Below, piece by piece: positions 28,815-36,611 of a stretch of 64,000 nucleotides of DNA. Source of the DNA: Xanthobacteraceae bacterium 501b (GTDB lineage Bacteria > Pseudomonadota > Alphaproteobacteria > Rhizobiales > Xanthobacteraceae). The position numbers and the translations under genes are program-made. Numbering within the stretch: the first letter of the stretch is position 1; the number at the start of each line of letters is the position of its first letter. The stretch lies in the NCBI GenBank assembly GCA_000378025.1, contig KB899087.1, positions 496,001 through 560,000 of the forward strand, given 5' to 3'. The notes beneath the pieces are model-generated. The model did no database searches and was not told the origin of the DNA. It worked only from the letters and a program-made list of their open reading frames with translations.

Positions 28815-29750
28815 ATGTCCCATTCCGGCGATGCTGCTTCCCACCCGCCCTTTCCCCTGGCCGGCTACGCCTTCGGCGCCGCCGGGGCGATGCTGTTCGC
28901 CTCCAAGGGCATCATCATCAAGCTCGCCTATGCCGAGGGCATCGACCCGGAGACGCTGCTGGCGCTGCGCATGGCGTTCTCGCTGCCGTTCTATCTCGCG
29001 GTCGGCGCCTTCGCGCTGCTGCGGCTGCGCGGCATGGGCGAGCCTCTGCCGAGTGGCCGGCTGGTGGTGCAGTCCATGCTGGTGGGGGCGCTGGGCTACT
29101 GGCTGGCCAGCTATCTCGATTTCGCCGGGCTGCAATACACATCCGCCTCGTTCAGCCGGCTGATCCTCTTCACCTATCCGATCTATGTCGCGCTGTTCGG
29201 CGCGCTGCTGTTCGGCCAGCCGATCCGACCGAAGGCGATGCTGGCCTTCGCGCTCGCCTATGGCGGGCTGGCGCTGATCTTCCTGCAGAATGTCACCACC
29301 ATGGGCTCGGACGTGGTGAAGGGTTCCGCGCTGGTGACGCTGGCGGCGATCTCCTTCGCGCTCTACCAGCTCTGCGCCCGCTCGCTGCTGCAGCGGGTCG
29401 GCTCGGCCCTGTTCACCTGCATCGCCATGATCTCGGCCTCGATCATGGCGATCGGCCAGTTCGCGGTGTTGCGGCCGGTCGAGGCGCTGATGGTGTCGCC
29501 GCATGGGCTGATGCTGGCGGTCAGCGTGGCGATCGGCGCCACCGTGCTGCCGACCTTCCTGATGAACGCGGCGCTTAAGCGCATTTCGGCGCAGGCCAAT
29601 TCGATGATCAGCACGGTGAGCCCGGTCGCCACCATGGTGCTGGCGGTGATTTTTCTCGGCGAGAGCGCCAGCCCGGCCGAACTCGCCGGCGCGGTGCTGG
29701 TCATGGCCAGCATCGGCTGGTTCACGTTGAGCGACGCCCGCAAACGCTGA
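28815..29750 (+). CDS. EamA-family (DMT) transporter
   Basis: 311 residues with ten membrane helices, in two EamA repeats. It starts at ATG 28815 after a GGGAG site. Examples of helices are AGYAFGAAGAMLFASKGIII, LVVQSMLVGALGYWLASYLD and LVTLAAISFALYQLCARSLL. The second EamA half ends with AELAGAVLVMASIGWFTLSD. Members export metabolites or amino acids, but the substrate cannot be read from sequence. Divergent from uvrC. Confidence 0.88.
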   Translation: MSHSGDAASHPPFPLAGYAFGAAGAMLFASKGIIIKLAYAEGIDPETLLALRMAFSLPFYLAVGAFALLRLRGMGEPLPSGRLVVQSMLVGALGYWLASYLDFAGLQYTSASFSRLILFTYPIYVALFGALLFGQPIRPKAMLAFALAYGGLALIFLQNVTTMGSDVVKGSALVTLAAISFALYQLCARSLLQRVGSALFTCIAMISASIMAIGQFAVLRPVEALMVSPHGLMLAVSVAIGATVLPTFLMNAALKRISAQANSMISTVSPVATMVLAVIFLGESASPAELAGAVLVMASIGWFTLSDARKR

Positions 29751-29770
29751 TCGCCCGCAGGGGCTGAGGC

Positions 29771-30568
29771 TCAGTCGTCCTCCACGTCCGGCGTGCGCCA
29801 GGCGAGGTGCTGCCCGCCATCGACCGCGATCATCTGCCCGGTGACGCTGGAGGCGCGGGCAAGATAGGCGACAGTGTCGGCGATCTCCTCCGGGCTCGGG
29901 CCGCGCCCGAGCAGGACGGAGGCGGACTGACGGGCGAAGGCGCTGTCGTCCTGCCGGCCATTGGCCAGTGTCGGGCCGGGGCCCACCGCATTGACCCGCA
30001 CGCGCGGCGCCAGCGCCTGCGCCAGCATCCTTGTGGCGGCCCACAGCGCTTCCTTGGTCACGCTGTAGGAGAAATAGGCCGGGGTCGGCTTCAGCACGCG
30101 CTGGTCGATGAGGTTGACGATCGCGCCCGGCGCGCCCTCCGGCAGCTGCGCGGCGAAGGCGCGGGCGAGCTGCACCGGCGCGCGCAGATTGACCGCCATG
30201 TGCCGCTCCCACACGCCGAGGTCGAGCACTGCCACGCTGTCGGGATGGAATTCCGAGGCGTTGTTGACCAGCAGGGCAAGCGGCCCCAGCGCCGCCACGG
30301 CGGCAGGGACAACGCCGTCCACCGCCTCGGCCTCGGCGAGCTCGGCGACGATGATGGCCGCGCGCCCACCCGCCTCCCGGATCGCGGCGGCGGTCTCCTC
30401 CGCCGCAGGGCCAGGCCGGCGCACATGCAGCGCGATGTCATAGCCATCACGGGCGAGGCGCAGGCTGATGGCGCGGCCGATCCGCACCGCGCCGCCGGTG
30501 ACGAGGGCGACGGGACGGAGGGACGGTTGGGACGTGTCGGGTGCGGGCGGCGAGGGGGCAGGGGTCAT
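29771..30568 (-). CDS. SDR oxidoreductase, pteridine reductase-like
   Basis: 265 residues. The nucleotide-binding start is VALVTGGAVRIGRAISLRLA, whose GGA-x-RIG form, rather than TGxxxGxG, is typical of pteridine/dihydromonapterin reductases (PTR1/FolM). NNASEFHPDS and YFSYSVTKEALW supply the Asn, Tyr and Lys catalytic residues; GPTLANGRQDDSAF and GQMIAVDGGQHLAW are the C-terminal landmarks. It would reduce a pterin or related carbonyl with NADPH. No fol genes are next to it, so the substrate is not certain. Confidence 0.85.
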   Translation of the reverse strand: MTPAPSPPAPDTSQPSLRPVALVTGGAVRIGRAISLRLARDGYDIALHVRRPGPAAEETAAAIREAGGRAAIIVAELAEAEAVDGVVPAAVAALGPLALLVNNASEFHPDSVAVLDLGVWERHMAVNLRAPVQLARAFAAQLPEGAPGAIVNLIDQRVLKPTPAYFSYSVTKEALWAATRMLAQALAPRVRVNAVGPGPTLANGRQDDSAFARQSASVLLGRGPSPEEIADTVAYLARASSVTGQMIAVDGGQHLAWRTPDVEDD

Positions 30569-30951
30569 CAGGTTTCAGGCGCTGCATTGAAAGGGCGGCG
30601 GGCAAGGGACGGCTGCGCCGCCCGGCTGACAATACGTCGCGCGACGGTGCGCGGATGAGGATAGGTGGCCTTGATCGGGTAAATTCGTGCCGGCGGGCAC
30701 GGCCGCCCTTTTAACGGGGCAAAGGCCGGTGTGCCATCTCAGTGTGCCGGATCCCCGGCAGGGCGCGGGTGCCGGCGGATCTGTGGTCGGTATTCAAGTA
30801 TACATGAAGGTTACGTTTCATTAAGTATAATATAGCCTATCGGAATTCGACATTATTTCGGCCGCACCTTTCTGGAAGTGTCGGACTTATCTCAGCGACG
30901 GCGATGTCTTTTCGCCGGCTGGTCGGCTGAGCCAGGATCCAGGAGACGATC
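30569..30951. other. 383-bp intergenic region with an AT-rich promoter-like patch
   Basis: The right half is notably AT-rich around 30790-30850, including TATAAT at 30826-30831 and an imperfect TATAC/GTATA symmetry, in contrast to the GC-rich surroundings. A good Shine-Dalgarno (AGGAGA) stands at 30941-30946 before the Omp gene. This is probably the Omp promoter and a ~120-base leader. No -35 box stands out and no gene was found. Confidence 0.45.
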
Positions 30952-31683
30952 ATGAAGAACAGCATCCGCGCAGATCGCATTCGTGCAGATCGCATTCGTG
31001 CAGATCGCATTCGTGCAGATCGCATTCGTGCAGATCGCATGCGTGCAGGTCGCATTCGTGCAGGTCGCATGCGTGCAGGTCGCATTCTTGGCGGTCTCGG
31101 GCTTGTGGCCCTGATGGCCGCTCCCGCCGCTGCGGCTGATATGTCCTACCCCGCCCCGGCCGGGGTCGCCTATGCACCGGCGCCGGTCTTCAGCTGGACC
31201 GGCTTCTATCTCGGCGCAAATGCTGGCTATGGCTGGGGCACGGCGGATGCCTCGCCGGATATTGACGGTTTCCTCGGCGGCCTGCAGGCCGGCTATAACT
31301 GGCAGGGCAATGGCCCGCTGGTGCTCGGCGTGGAAACCGACATCCAATATGCCGGCCTGTCCAGCTCGGCCTTCACGCTGGACTATTTCGGCACGGTGCG
31401 GGCGCGGCTCGGCTACGCCTTCGACCAGTTCCTGGTCTATGGCACCGGCGGCCTGGCCTATGGCGGCGGCAGCTACGAATTGCTCGGCCTTTCCAATGAC
31501 CGCAACCATATCGGCTGGACCATCGGCGCCGGCGCCGAATACGCCATCGGCGGCAATTGGAGCGTCAAGGGCGAGTATCTCTATGTCGACCTCGGCGAGG
31601 AGACCTATACGAGCTATTTCGGCCCGCGCGATGTCGGCATGAGCGCGAATGTGCTACGCGCCGGCGTGAACTACCGCTTCTGA
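30952..31683 (+). CDS. Omp25/Omp31-like outer-membrane beta-barrel with pentapeptide-repeat signal peptide
   Basis: 243 residues. ATG 30952 follows AGGAGA. After MKNS come eight IRADR/MRAGR-type pentapeptides, then the hydrophobic signal core (LGGLGLVALMAAPAAA) and a likely cut after AAA-ADMSYP. The mature part is a standard eight-strand barrel: FSWTGFYLGANAGYGWGTAD, YFGTVRARLGYAFDQFLVYG, the WSVKGEYLYVDLGEE strand and a terminal aromatic residue in AGVNYRF, as the BAM system needs. Such proteins are abundant outer-membrane structural proteins in Hyphomicrobiales. The signal n-region is far longer than usual; an ATG within repeat 8 (31069) would give a normal-length signal peptide, so the true start is open. 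Confidence 0.9.
   Translation: MKNSIRADRIRADRIRADRIRADRIRADRMRAGRIRAGRMRAGRILGGLGLVALMAAPAAAADMSYPAPAGVAYAPAPVFSWTGFYLGANAGYGWGTADASPDIDGFLGGLQAGYNWQGNGPLVLGVETDIQYAGLSSSAFTLDYFGTVRARLGYAFDQFLVYGTGGLAYGGGSYELLGLSNDRNHIGWTIGAGAEYAIGGNWSVKGEYLYVDLGEETYTSYFGPRDVGMSANVLRAGVNYRF
30964..31083. repeat. Eight tandem 15-bp repeats inside the Omp gene
   Basis: Eight consecutive units of ATTCGTGCAGATCGC type (120 bases). Units 2-5 are identical; unit 1 is ATCCGCGCAGATCGC; units 6 and 8 are ATGCGTGCAGGTCGC and unit 7 ATTCGTGCAGGTCGC. Each codes for five residues, so copy changes keep the frame. Near-identical neighbouring units indicate recent expansion. Confidence 0.95.
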
Positions 31684-32057
31684 TCGGCGCATGGCGGGCG
31701 ATGACGCCGAATCCGGCGCGCCCGCCTCGCCTTCGGGCGATGAAGTCGCTCAATCTGTGACATCAGAAACACACCCGCCGATGATCTGAAGTCGATCATG
31801 GCGAAATTGTTGCGCGTTTCGCGGTTCTGTGGGTGCGGTATTTTTCGCATAGATCCAGTCGGGCGAAGGGTTTGCGGGCCCTCCGGCCGCGTTCGACGGA
31901 GGGCGCGGACGGCAAATGCGGCGGTGTTGCCCCAATCCAGCCCTTGGCCTGCCCATCTGGGCTTCTACTTCACACTCCGAGACGCAGCCTCAACGGTTTC
32001 GCAAACCTTTCCTGGCGCCAAGCCCCCCCCGGCTCCAGGTTGTTTCGGAGAGTACCT
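31684..32057. other. 374-bp gap between two Omp genes
   Basis: It holds no convincing gene. An open frame joins the second Omp gene from 31833 but lacks a signal-peptide-like start. There is no strong terminator after the first Omp. An AT-rich patch around 31800-31850 may be part of the promoter for the second Omp; no clear boxes were seen. Confidence 0.4.
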
Positions 32058-32708
32058 ATGAAGAACATCCTCTGCTCGGGCGTCGCCGCGGTCGCCCTTC
32101 TCGCCGCGGCCCCCGCCTTCGCGGCCGACCTGGCGCAGCAGCAGCCCTACCCGACCAAGGCCGCCCCGATGTATGTCGAGCCGGCGTTCACCTGGACGGG
32201 CTTCTATCTCGGCGCCAATGCCGGCTATGCCTGGGGCCAGGGTGAGGGCGGCGCCGGCGTCGTCAATCTCGACCCGACGGGCTTCCTCGGTGGTGGCCAG
32301 ATCGGCGTCAACTACCAGTTCGACAACAACATCGTTCTGGGCGCCGAAGCCGACTTCCAGGGCTCGGACATCAAGGACAGCTATGCCGGTTACGAGTCCA
32401 AGATGGACTATTTCGGCACGGTCCGCGCCCGCCTCGGCTATGCCTTCGGCAATGTGATGCCCTACGTAACCGGTGGTCTGGCCTGGGGCCACACCGAGGT
32501 GAACGACAACGTGTTCGGCCTGTCCTCGGACAAGACCCAGGTGGGCTGGACGGTTGGCGGCGGCGTGGAATACGCCCTCACCAACAACTGGACCATCAAG
32601 GGCGAGTATCTCTACATGGATCTCGGCGAGGACTATTACGACAGCATCGGCTACAAGACCGGCCTGACGGCCAACATTGTCCGCGCTGGCGTGAACTACA
32701 AGTTCTGA
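32058..32708 (+). CDS. Omp25-like outer-membrane beta-barrel protein
   Basis: 216 residues from ATG 32058. A normal signal peptide (MKNILCSGVAAVALLAAAPA, cut after AFA-ADL) contrasts with the repeat-bearing neighbour. The barrel strands match it closely: FTWTGFYLGANAGYAWGQGE, DYFGTVRARLGYAFGNVMPY, NNWTIKGEYLYMDLGEDYY and terminal RAGVNYKF with final Phe. The two genes are tandem paralogues. A terminator follows directly, so this is the end of the unit. Confidence 0.93.
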   Translation: MKNILCSGVAAVALLAAAPAFAADLAQQQPYPTKAAPMYVEPAFTWTGFYLGANAGYAWGQGEGGAGVVNLDPTGFLGGGQIGVNYQFDNNIVLGAEADFQGSDIKDSYAGYESKMDYFGTVRARLGYAFGNVMPYVTGGLAWGHTEVNDNVFGLSSDKTQVGWTVGGGVEYALTNNWTIKGEYLYMDLGEDYYDSIGYKTGLTANIVRAGVNYKF

Positions 32709-32734
32709 TGCGGGCCTGACGGCTCTTCGACGAC

Positions 32735-32767
32735 AAAGGCCCCGGATCGACGATCCGGGGCCTTTTT
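32735..32767 (+). terminator. Rho-independent terminator after the second Omp gene
   Basis: AAAGGCCCCGGATCG and CGATCCGGGGCCTTT are complementary around a tight centre, followed by further T residues. The stem is very strong and 26 bases past the stop. Confidence 0.9.
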
Positions 32768-32805
32768 GCGTTGGCGCGAGAAGGTTGCAGGATCAGATCT
32801 TTGGG

Positions 32806-33414
32806 TCAGACCTGCGGGGTCGTTGCCTCGAAAGCAGGCACACGCTCGGAAAAGGCGTCGAGCCAGGCGACCAGCGCCGGATGGCCGGCGCGCCAGGCGC
32901 CGGCAAAGCGCAAATCGAGATAGCCGAGCGCGCAGGCCACCGCGATCTCGCCGACATGTGCGGCGCCGCTGACCGGCAGGGGCTGCGGCGGCGCCGCCTC
33001 CAGCGCGGCCAGCCCGCGCGCCACCTTGCCGGCCTGATGGTCGAGCCAGCGGGCGCTGTGGGTTTCGGCGTCGCGGAAGCGGCTCTCATACATCTGGAGC
33101 AGCGCGGCGTCGGCAATGCCGTCGCCGAGCGCGAGCATGGTCAGGGCCGCGATCCGGTCCTCGCCGCCGGCCGGGAACAGCACGCCGCCGCCCGTCGCCA
33201 TGTCGAGATACTCGATGATGACGCGCGAATCATAAATCGCCGGCCCGTCCTCGCGCAGCAGCACCGGGATCTTGCCGAGGGGGTTCTGCTCCCGCAGCGA
33301 ATCGGTGGGATCGGTGGTGTCGGCCGGCAGGACATCGAGATGGATGTCGCACAGAATGGCGCCGATCTTGACCTTACGCCCGAACGGGGACAGCGGGGAG
33401 GAACGAAGCTTCAT
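32806..33414 (-). CDS. Glutathione S-transferase family protein
   Basis: 202 residues. The N-terminal thioredoxin-like domain has RSSPLSPFGRKVKIGAILCD with a serine at the usual catalytic place, NPLGKIPVLL with the cis-Pro, and DSRVIIEYLD for glutathione gamma-Glu binding. The helical C-terminal domain follows. It conjugates or reduces using glutathione; the substrate is unknown. It is convergent with the Omp genes. Confidence 0.9.
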   Translation of the reverse strand: MKLRSSPLSPFGRKVKIGAILCDIHLDVLPADTTDPTDSLREQNPLGKIPVLLREDGPAIYDSRVIIEYLDMATGGGVLFPAGGEDRIAALTMLALGDGIADAALLQMYESRFRDAETHSARWLDHQAGKVARGLAALEAAPPQPLPVSGAAHVGEIAVACALGYLDLRFAGAWRAGHPALVAWLDAFSERVPAFEATTPQV

Positions 33415-33515
33415 CGGGGTTCGACACCTGTTGGGGGCGAGCCGCCCCCGTGCCGGGATGCCCGGCGGCGCTGCGCCCGGCCGCGGCGGAGCCGCAGCTT
33501 CGGCCGGCAGGCTTA

Positions 33516-33731
33516 TCAGTCGGCCGGCTGCAGGTCGATTGCCTTCGGGCCCTTGCCGCGCTTGTCCGGCTCGATCTCGAAGCTCACGCGCTGCCCCTCC
33601 ATCAGCGTGCCCAGCCCGGAGCGGCTCACGGCCGAGACATGCACGAACACATCGCGCCCCCCATCATCCGGCCGGATGAAGCCATAGCCCTTTTCGGTGT
33701 TGAAGAATTTGACGGTGCCCATCGTCGCCAT
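33516..33731 (-). CDS. CspA-family cold-shock protein
   Basis: 71 residues from ATG 33731 (a second ATG is at 33722). The OB fold shows RNP1 KGYGFIRPD and RNP2 VFVHVSAV, preceded by GTVKFFNTE. Cold-shock proteins bind single-stranded nucleic acid and melt RNA structure. A GGGGGC-GAGCC-GCCCCC hairpin about 70 bases past the stop (33433-33449) may end the message. Confidence 0.95.
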   Translation of the reverse strand: MATMGTVKFFNTEKGYGFIRPDDGGRDVFVHVSAVSRSGLGTLMEGQRVSFEIEPDKRGKGPKAIDLQPAD

Positions 33732-33853
33732 GCGCCTGCTCCTGACCTCGGATGGCCGCACCCATCCGCCGCTTGACTCTGCCCGGGCAGAGTGAAGCAA
33801 GACCGATGCCGATTAATGACGCGGGGGAGGTGCGGTCGGCCGGCGCGGCGGGG

Positions 33854-34729
33854 TCAGCGTTCCGGCGTCAGCCAGCCGAGGCGCACGCGCCCGGTTCCGT
33901 CGGTGGCAAGCACCGGGGCGAGGGCGCCCAGCACCGTGCGCAGTTCCTCGGCGAGGGTGAAGGGCGGGTTGACCACAATGAGGCCGCAGCCGGTCATGGT
34001 GTCCGCCTGCCGCACGGCGCGCAGGTCGAACTGGATGTTCAGCGTCTTCGGGATTCCGGCGCGTTCGATCTCGCGGCGGAAGCCGTCGACCGCGCGCACA
34101 TCCTTGATCGGGTACCAGAGCAGGTAGATGCCGCCGGACCAGCGCCGGTGCGCCTCGGCGAGGCCATGGGCGAGGCGGTGGAACTCGCCCTGTTCCTCGA
34201 AAGGCGGGTCGACCAGCACCACGCCGCGCCGCTCCTTGGGCGGCACATAGGCGTTGAGCGCCTGCCAGCCATCGGTCGCCAGCACCTTGGCGCGGACATC
34301 ATGGCCGATCGATTCCTCCAGCGCCGCCCGCACGCCGGGCTGGGTCTCGCACAGCAACAGCCTGTCCTGGGCGCGGGCGAGCGCCTGGGCGATGAGCGGC
34401 GAGCCGGGATAGCGGCAGAGCGTTGCCGCCAGCGCGGCATCGTCCGCCGCCGGCGGGTTCACCGCCCGCACGGCATCGAGCCAGGGGGCGAGCAACTCGG
34501 CCACATTGGGGGCGAACGATGCGCGCAGCACCGCGCCGATGCCGCCCTCCCACTCGCCGGTGCGGCGGGCCTCGTCGCCCGTGAGGTCATAAAGCCCGGC
34601 GCCGGCATGGGTGTCGATGACGCGATAGGCGGCATCCTTGCGTCCGAGATAGGCAAGAATGCGCGCGAGCACGACATGCTTGACGACATCGGCGAAATTG
34701 CCGGCATGGAAGGCGTGGCGGTAGTTCAT
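33854..34729 (-). CDS. rlmJ: 23S rRNA (adenine(2030)-N6)-methyltransferase RlmJ
   Basis: 291 residues. The N-terminus MNYRHAFHAGNFADVVKHVV is the clear family mark. DTHAGAGLYDLTGDEA is the SAM-binding region, and GVVLVDPPFEEQGEFHRL holds the DPPF catalytic motif of N6-adenine methyltransferases. It methylates A2030 of 23S rRNA. It is 9 bases upstream... of nothing on its 3' side and begins 8 bases after the RNase T2 stop, so the two may share a transcript. Confidence 0.95.
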   Translation of the reverse strand: MNYRHAFHAGNFADVVKHVVLARILAYLGRKDAAYRVIDTHAGAGLYDLTGDEARRTGEWEGGIGAVLRASFAPNVAELLAPWLDAVRAVNPPAADDAALAATLCRYPGSPLIAQALARAQDRLLLCETQPGVRAALEESIGHDVRAKVLATDGWQALNAYVPPKERRGVVLVDPPFEEQGEFHRLAHGLAEAHRRWSGGIYLLWYPIKDVRAVDGFRREIERAGIPKTLNIQFDLRAVRQADTMTGCGLIVVNPPFTLAEELRTVLGALAPVLATDGTGRVRLGWLTPER

Positions 34730-34737
34730 CGCGTCCT

Positions 34738-35409
34738 CTATTTCGCGCCGGCGCTCTCACGCAGCGGCGGCATCACCACGCGGCTTGCCCGGCAGGCGCG
34801 GCGATCCACCTCCTCGCAAGGCGTGAAACCGAGCGTGCGGTCCATGCAGATGCGGACCTCAGTCAGCCGGCGGCCATCGCAGGCGATGGCGATCATATCA
34901 GGCGCCAGCCCCGGATTGGCGGCGCGGAAGGCGTCCTCGACCTCGCCGGGCGACACCATGCGGTAGTCGTCGAGCCGGCGAAAGCCTTCCGGGATCGTTA
35001 CCCGCTCATAGGCGCGGCGTACCTCGGCGAAATAGGCGGCGGCATCGGCGCCGTCGCAGGTGCCGTGCTTGCGCCACTGGTGCAGCACCAGCCGGCGGCT
35101 CGGCATGATGTCGAGCATGGCGCGCAGCACCGGCTCGGGGACGAAAGGGGCGGGGGTGACGCAGTTTTCCGGCCAGCCGCGCTTATATTGCGGCCAGAGC
35201 CCGTGCACGACGAAGGCGAAGGGGCGGGCGCCTGCGCATTGCGCCGGCTCGGCGCGCTCGCCCATCGCCTCGCAATAGGAGGGCGACCAGGACAGGGCGA
35301 GCACATAGTGGTCGAAGCGGCCCGGATCGCCCTTCTGCTGGGCGAAGGCCAGTGCCGGCCAGAGCAGCAGTGCGGCGAGGGCCAGCCCCGCCGCCCGCGC
35401 CAGCCTCAC
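34738..35409 (-). CDS. Secreted ribonuclease T2 family protein
   Basis: 223 residues from GTG 35409, whose bases overlap the upstream gene's TGA as GTGA; a TTG six codons earlier is the other choice. A signal peptide (LALAALLLWPALAFAQQ) is followed by both T2 active-site boxes: FVVHGLWPQ (CAS I) and LHQWRKHGTC (CAS II), each with its His, plus cysteines for disulfides. It would degrade RNA in the periplasm or outside the cell. The close coupling to an unknown secreted protein gene is notable. Confidence 0.93.
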   Translation of the reverse strand: MRLARAAGLALAALLLWPALAFAQQKGDPGRFDHYVLALSWSPSYCEAMGERAEPAQCAGARPFAFVVHGLWPQYKRGWPENCVTPAPFVPEPVLRAMLDIMPSRRLVLHQWRKHGTCDGADAAAYFAEVRRAYERVTIPEGFRRLDDYRMVSPGEVEDAFRAANPGLAPDMIAIACDGRRLTEVRICMDRTLGFTPCEEVDRRACRASRVVMPPLRESAGAK

Positions 35410-36026
35410 GGACGGGCCATGCGGCAATTCGGGGCGTAGGTCCAGGAGCGGTCGAAGCCCTCGACGCAGAAATCAACGCCCCAGGAGGCGCCGAGGAAGC
35501 CGCCATCCTCGATGATCGAGTACCAGACGGTGTGGTAGAGCGGGGCGCCATGGGCCTTGCCGACGACCTTGCCCACCGGCTTGCCCGTCGCCTGGCCCCC
35601 ATAGGGGCTGCTGTCATAGGCGCCGCTGCCATAGGCGCCCTCGGTCTGGAAGCTGGGCGTGCCTTCAATGCCGGAGACGATGACCTCGGCGCGGCAATAG
35701 CGGCGCGGCATGTATTCCTCGCCCCAGGGCCGGAACGCGACCTCGCGGACATGCTCGATGCGGTCGATGGTGAGCTTGGAATTCCAGAAGCGCGATTCGG
35801 TGGTGGAGAAATCCCGCTGGATCTTCGACAGCGCCGAGGGCGTGTCGCAGGCCGGCACGTCGCCGCTGTAATTGGGGCCCGACATCCAGAAGTTCTTCTC
35901 GAAGAAATTGGCCGCCTGCGCGCCGCCGAGCGAGCCGGCCAGCATGCCGATGACGGCGAGGCCGGTGGCGGCCCGCGCCATGGCCCGCTTCGCCCGCCCT
36001 GTCGCGCCCTTCATGTCGGCCAGCAT
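35406..36026 (-). CDS. Secreted protein of unknown function, coupled to RNase T2
   Basis: 206 residues. A signal peptide (AATGLAVIGMLAGSLGGAQA, cut before ANFFEKNFW) precedes a domain rich in aromatic residues with four cysteines (VPACDTPSA, RRYCRAEV, VDFCVEG, APNCRMA), suggesting two disulfides. Parts such as FRPWGEEYMPRRYCRAEVIV and HTVWYSIIEDGGFLGASWGV look conserved in structure. No family is named with confidence. Its stop overlaps the RNase T2 start. An accessory or inhibitor role is possible but unproved. Confidence 0.75.
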   Translation of the reverse strand: MLADMKGATGRAKRAMARAATGLAVIGMLAGSLGGAQAANFFEKNFWMSGPNYSGDVPACDTPSALSKIQRDFSTTESRFWNSKLTIDRIEHVREVAFRPWGEEYMPRRYCRAEVIVSGIEGTPSFQTEGAYGSGAYDSSPYGGQATGKPVGKVVGKAHGAPLYHTVWYSIIEDGGFLGASWGVDFCVEGFDRSWTYAPNCRMARP

Positions 36027-36122
36027 CGCACATCTCCTGCTTCATCTGCGGCGAAGATGCGTCGCGTCTGCCGCGCGGTCAATGACGGCAAGGCCACACT
36101 CGGCCGGATTCGGGCACCGTTC

Positions 36123-36476
36123 TCAGATGAGGCGGATGACATAATGCTTGCGGGTGGTCTCGATGACTTCCCACACGCCCTTGAAGCCGGGCCGCAGGGC
36201 GAAGGCGTCGCCCGCCTTCACCGTCACCGGCGCCTCGCCATCCTCGTGCAGGACGGAGACGCCTTCGAGAATCGAGCAGAACTCCCATTCCTCATAATCC
36301 ACCCGCCAGGCGCCGGGAGAGGATTGCCAGATGCCGGCGAACAGGGCGCCGTCCGGCAGGGTCTCGATGTTCCAGGTGAGGTGGCGGGGATCGCCGGCCA
36401 CGAGGCGCTCGGCCAGCGGCGCGGTTTCCTCCGGTTCCCCAAGCGTGGCCGGATCGAAGGAAAGCAGGAACGACAT
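36123..36476 (-). CDS. Small cupin (EutQ-like/DUF861) protein
   Basis: 117 residues, a single cupin barrel: GIWQSSPGAWRVDYEEWEFC, SILEGVSVLHEDG and VKAGDAFALRPGFKGVWEVI are the two cupin motifs. The usual first-motif histidines are replaced (DYEEWEFC), which is common in the cupin_3/DUF861 group with no clear metal site. Function unknown. Confidence 0.8.
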   Translation of the reverse strand: MSFLLSFDPATLGEPEETAPLAERLVAGDPRHLTWNIETLPDGALFAGIWQSSPGAWRVDYEEWEFCSILEGVSVLHEDGEAPVTVKAGDAFALRPGFKGVWEVIETTRKHYVIRLI

Positions 36477-36537
36477 GGAAAACCTCGCAGGCGGGGCATA
36501 GGGCGGGAGCCGTCCGGCGGTAGGCTGGAAACAAGAG

Positions 36538-36570
36538 CGGCGCGGCCATCCTGAAGGATGAGCCGCGCCG
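36538..36570 (-). terminator. Terminator hairpin after the permease gene
   Basis: CGGCGCGGC pairs with GCCGCGCCG, with an inner CATCC/GGATG stem and TGAA loop. On the minus strand it is followed by CTCTTGTTT. It lies 42 bases past the permease stop; a smaller GCTTCGA/TCGAAGC hairpin (36580-36605) is in between. Confidence 0.65.
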
Positions 36571-36611
36571 TCTCAAGCTGCTTCGACACCCCCCAGCATC
36601 GAAGCAAAAAC

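Noticed and set aside
30964-31083. CRISPR array
   Set aside because: Contiguous 15-bp coding repeats without spacers; a tandem repeat inside an Omp gene.
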